Assembly: GCA_030636765.1 (NCBI GenBank)
Contig: DAOVWI010000150.1
Location: 1 to 5,399, forward strand
Length of the DNA stretch: 5,399 bases
Direction of reading: 5' to 3'
DNA from: Gemmatimonadales bacterium
Lineage (GTDB): Bacteria; Gemmatimonadota; Gemmatimonadetes; Palauibacterales; Palauibacteraceae
Made by a program: the position numbers and the translations under genes. Below the pieces are notes generated by a model. The model worked only from the letters and a program-made list of their open reading frames with translations, had not been told where the DNA came from and made no database searches. Position 1 is the stretch's first letter. Each line of letters starts with the position of its first letter. Positions 4,885 to 5,399 of this stretch are shown here, one piece after another.

Positions 4885-5399
4885 GTGGTTCGGGTGCCGG
4901 CTCGGGTGCCGTACGGAGCCGGACTCGAATGGCAGCGGAGGCTGGCGCGAGCGCGGATCGACGGCCGCCTCTCCCGCGATCTCCTCTTGCTGCTCGAGCA
5001 CGAGCCCGTCGTGACGGTCGGCAGGGGGGTACGCTCGGAGGAAGTCCGCTCCCGGGCGGGGGGCGCGGTGAAGGGGATCCCGCGGTTCGAGATCGAGCGT
5101 GGCGGGGATGTGACCTACCACGGTCCCGGACAGCTGGTGGGGTATCCGATCCTTGACCTGCACGACTACCGCCAGGACCTCCATTGGTACGTGCGTCGGC
5201 TCGAGGGCTCGCTGATCGAGGCGCTCGAGGAGTTGGGCCTGCACGCTTTTCGGGTGGCCGGGTACACCGGCGTGTGGGTGGGCGACCCCCTTTCGGGCCC
5301 GATCGCCGCGGAGGGCATGCGGAAGATCGCGTCGATCGGGGTTCACGTGAGCCGCTGGGTCACCTGGCACGGCTTTGCGCTCAACGTGACGGGTGAAGC
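4885..5399 (+). CDS. lipB: Octanoyl-[acyl carrier protein]:protein N-octanoyltransferase LipB (3'-partial)
   Basis: Transfers octanoate from acyl carrier protein to the lipoyl-domain lysine of E2-type proteins, the first step of de novo lipoate synthesis in the cytoplasm. About 171 codons are present; family members are about 210-240 residues, so the last 50 or so are outside the window. Seen, numbering from GTG 4885: VPYG then a helix WQRRLARARIDG; LLLLLEHEPVVTVGRG; the substrate-site motif RGGDVTYHGPGQLVGYP (Arg72, His79); TGVWVG; and RKIASIGVHVSRWVTWHG with Lys147 as the expected catalytic lysine, then FALNV. The catalytic cysteine, normally in a PCGI-like motif further on, has not been reached. 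The start is uncertain: GTG 4885 fits the ribosome binding site and family N-termini, while in-frame ATGs at 4771 and 4786 would add a basic, Ala/Arg-rich extension across the hairpin region. Its place after the E2/E3 genes fits supply of the lipoyl arm; lipA may follow. Confidence 0.93.
   Translation, partial: MVRVPARVPYGAGLEWQRRLARARIDGRLSRDLLLLLEHEPVVTVGRGVRSEEVRSRAGGAVKGIPRFEIERGGDVTYHGPGQLVGYPILDLHDYRQDLHWYVRRLEGSLIEALEELGLHAFRVAGYTGVWVGDPLSGPIAAEGMRKIASIGVHVSRWVTWHGFALNVTGE

Noticed and set aside
4810..5370. 186-residue open frame on the - strand over lipB
   Set aside because: The + strand here encodes clear LipB motifs (RGGDVTYHGPGQ, RKIASIGVHVSRW). The - strand product is low-complexity and basic.
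1..5399. CRISPR arrays, tRNA/rRNA genes, insertion sequences, attachment sites, defence or toxin-antitoxin genes
   Set aside because: Nothing of these kinds is visible. The window is filled by a continuous housekeeping operon with uniform codon style and no sign of transfer.

Overview
The window is a GC-rich stretch (roughly two thirds G+C by eye) carrying five genes, all on the + strand, that read as one operon: pyruvate dehydrogenase E1 alpha (5'-truncated), E1 beta, E2 (dihydrolipoyl acetyltransferase), E3 (dihydrolipoyl dehydrogenase), then the start of lipB (octanoyltransferase), cut by the window end. The E1 is the two-subunit alpha2beta2 kind. The E1 beta has no N-terminal lipoyl domain, unlike many alphaproteobacteria. 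The E2 has a single lipoyl domain and a mitochondrial-like catalytic core. With the GC content this suggests a free-living, aerobically respiring bacterium of a group such as Gemmatimonadota, or a similar high-GC lineage. That placement is a low-confidence inference from protein style, not a database result.

Layout: E1 alpha occupies 1-959 and overlaps E1 beta (950-1936) by 10 bases. A 23-base gap holding a 36-base near-palindrome separates E1 beta from E2 (1960-3279). A 59-base gap with an imperfect GC hairpin separates E2 from E3 (3339-4754). A 130-base gap, the only sizeable non-coding stretch, lies before lipB, whose best start is GTG at 4885. LipB runs off the end before its catalytic cysteine.

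The genes form one biochemical unit. E1 decarboxylates pyruvate with thiamine diphosphate and reductively acetylates the lipoyl arm on E2 Lys43. E2 transfers the acetyl group to CoA. E3 reoxidises the dihydrolipoyl arm with FAD and NAD+. LipB puts the octanoyl precursor of that arm onto E2, after which LipA (not seen, possibly downstream) would insert sulfur.

The proteins are ordinary core metabolism and I see no new enzyme system. The less ordinary material is in the spacers. Each of the three gaps contains a stem-loop with no U-tract. The gaps after E2 and after E3 share, in the same order, a 13-mer with one mismatch (GTAAGCnCTTTAC), a short AAGC block and an identical 10-mer (GGCGGCACGC). 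The hexamer CTTTAC occurs four times in the window by visual scan, each time just after a gene of this operon. These look like a small intergenic repeat or an operator/RNA-processing module and are the best targets for follow-up.
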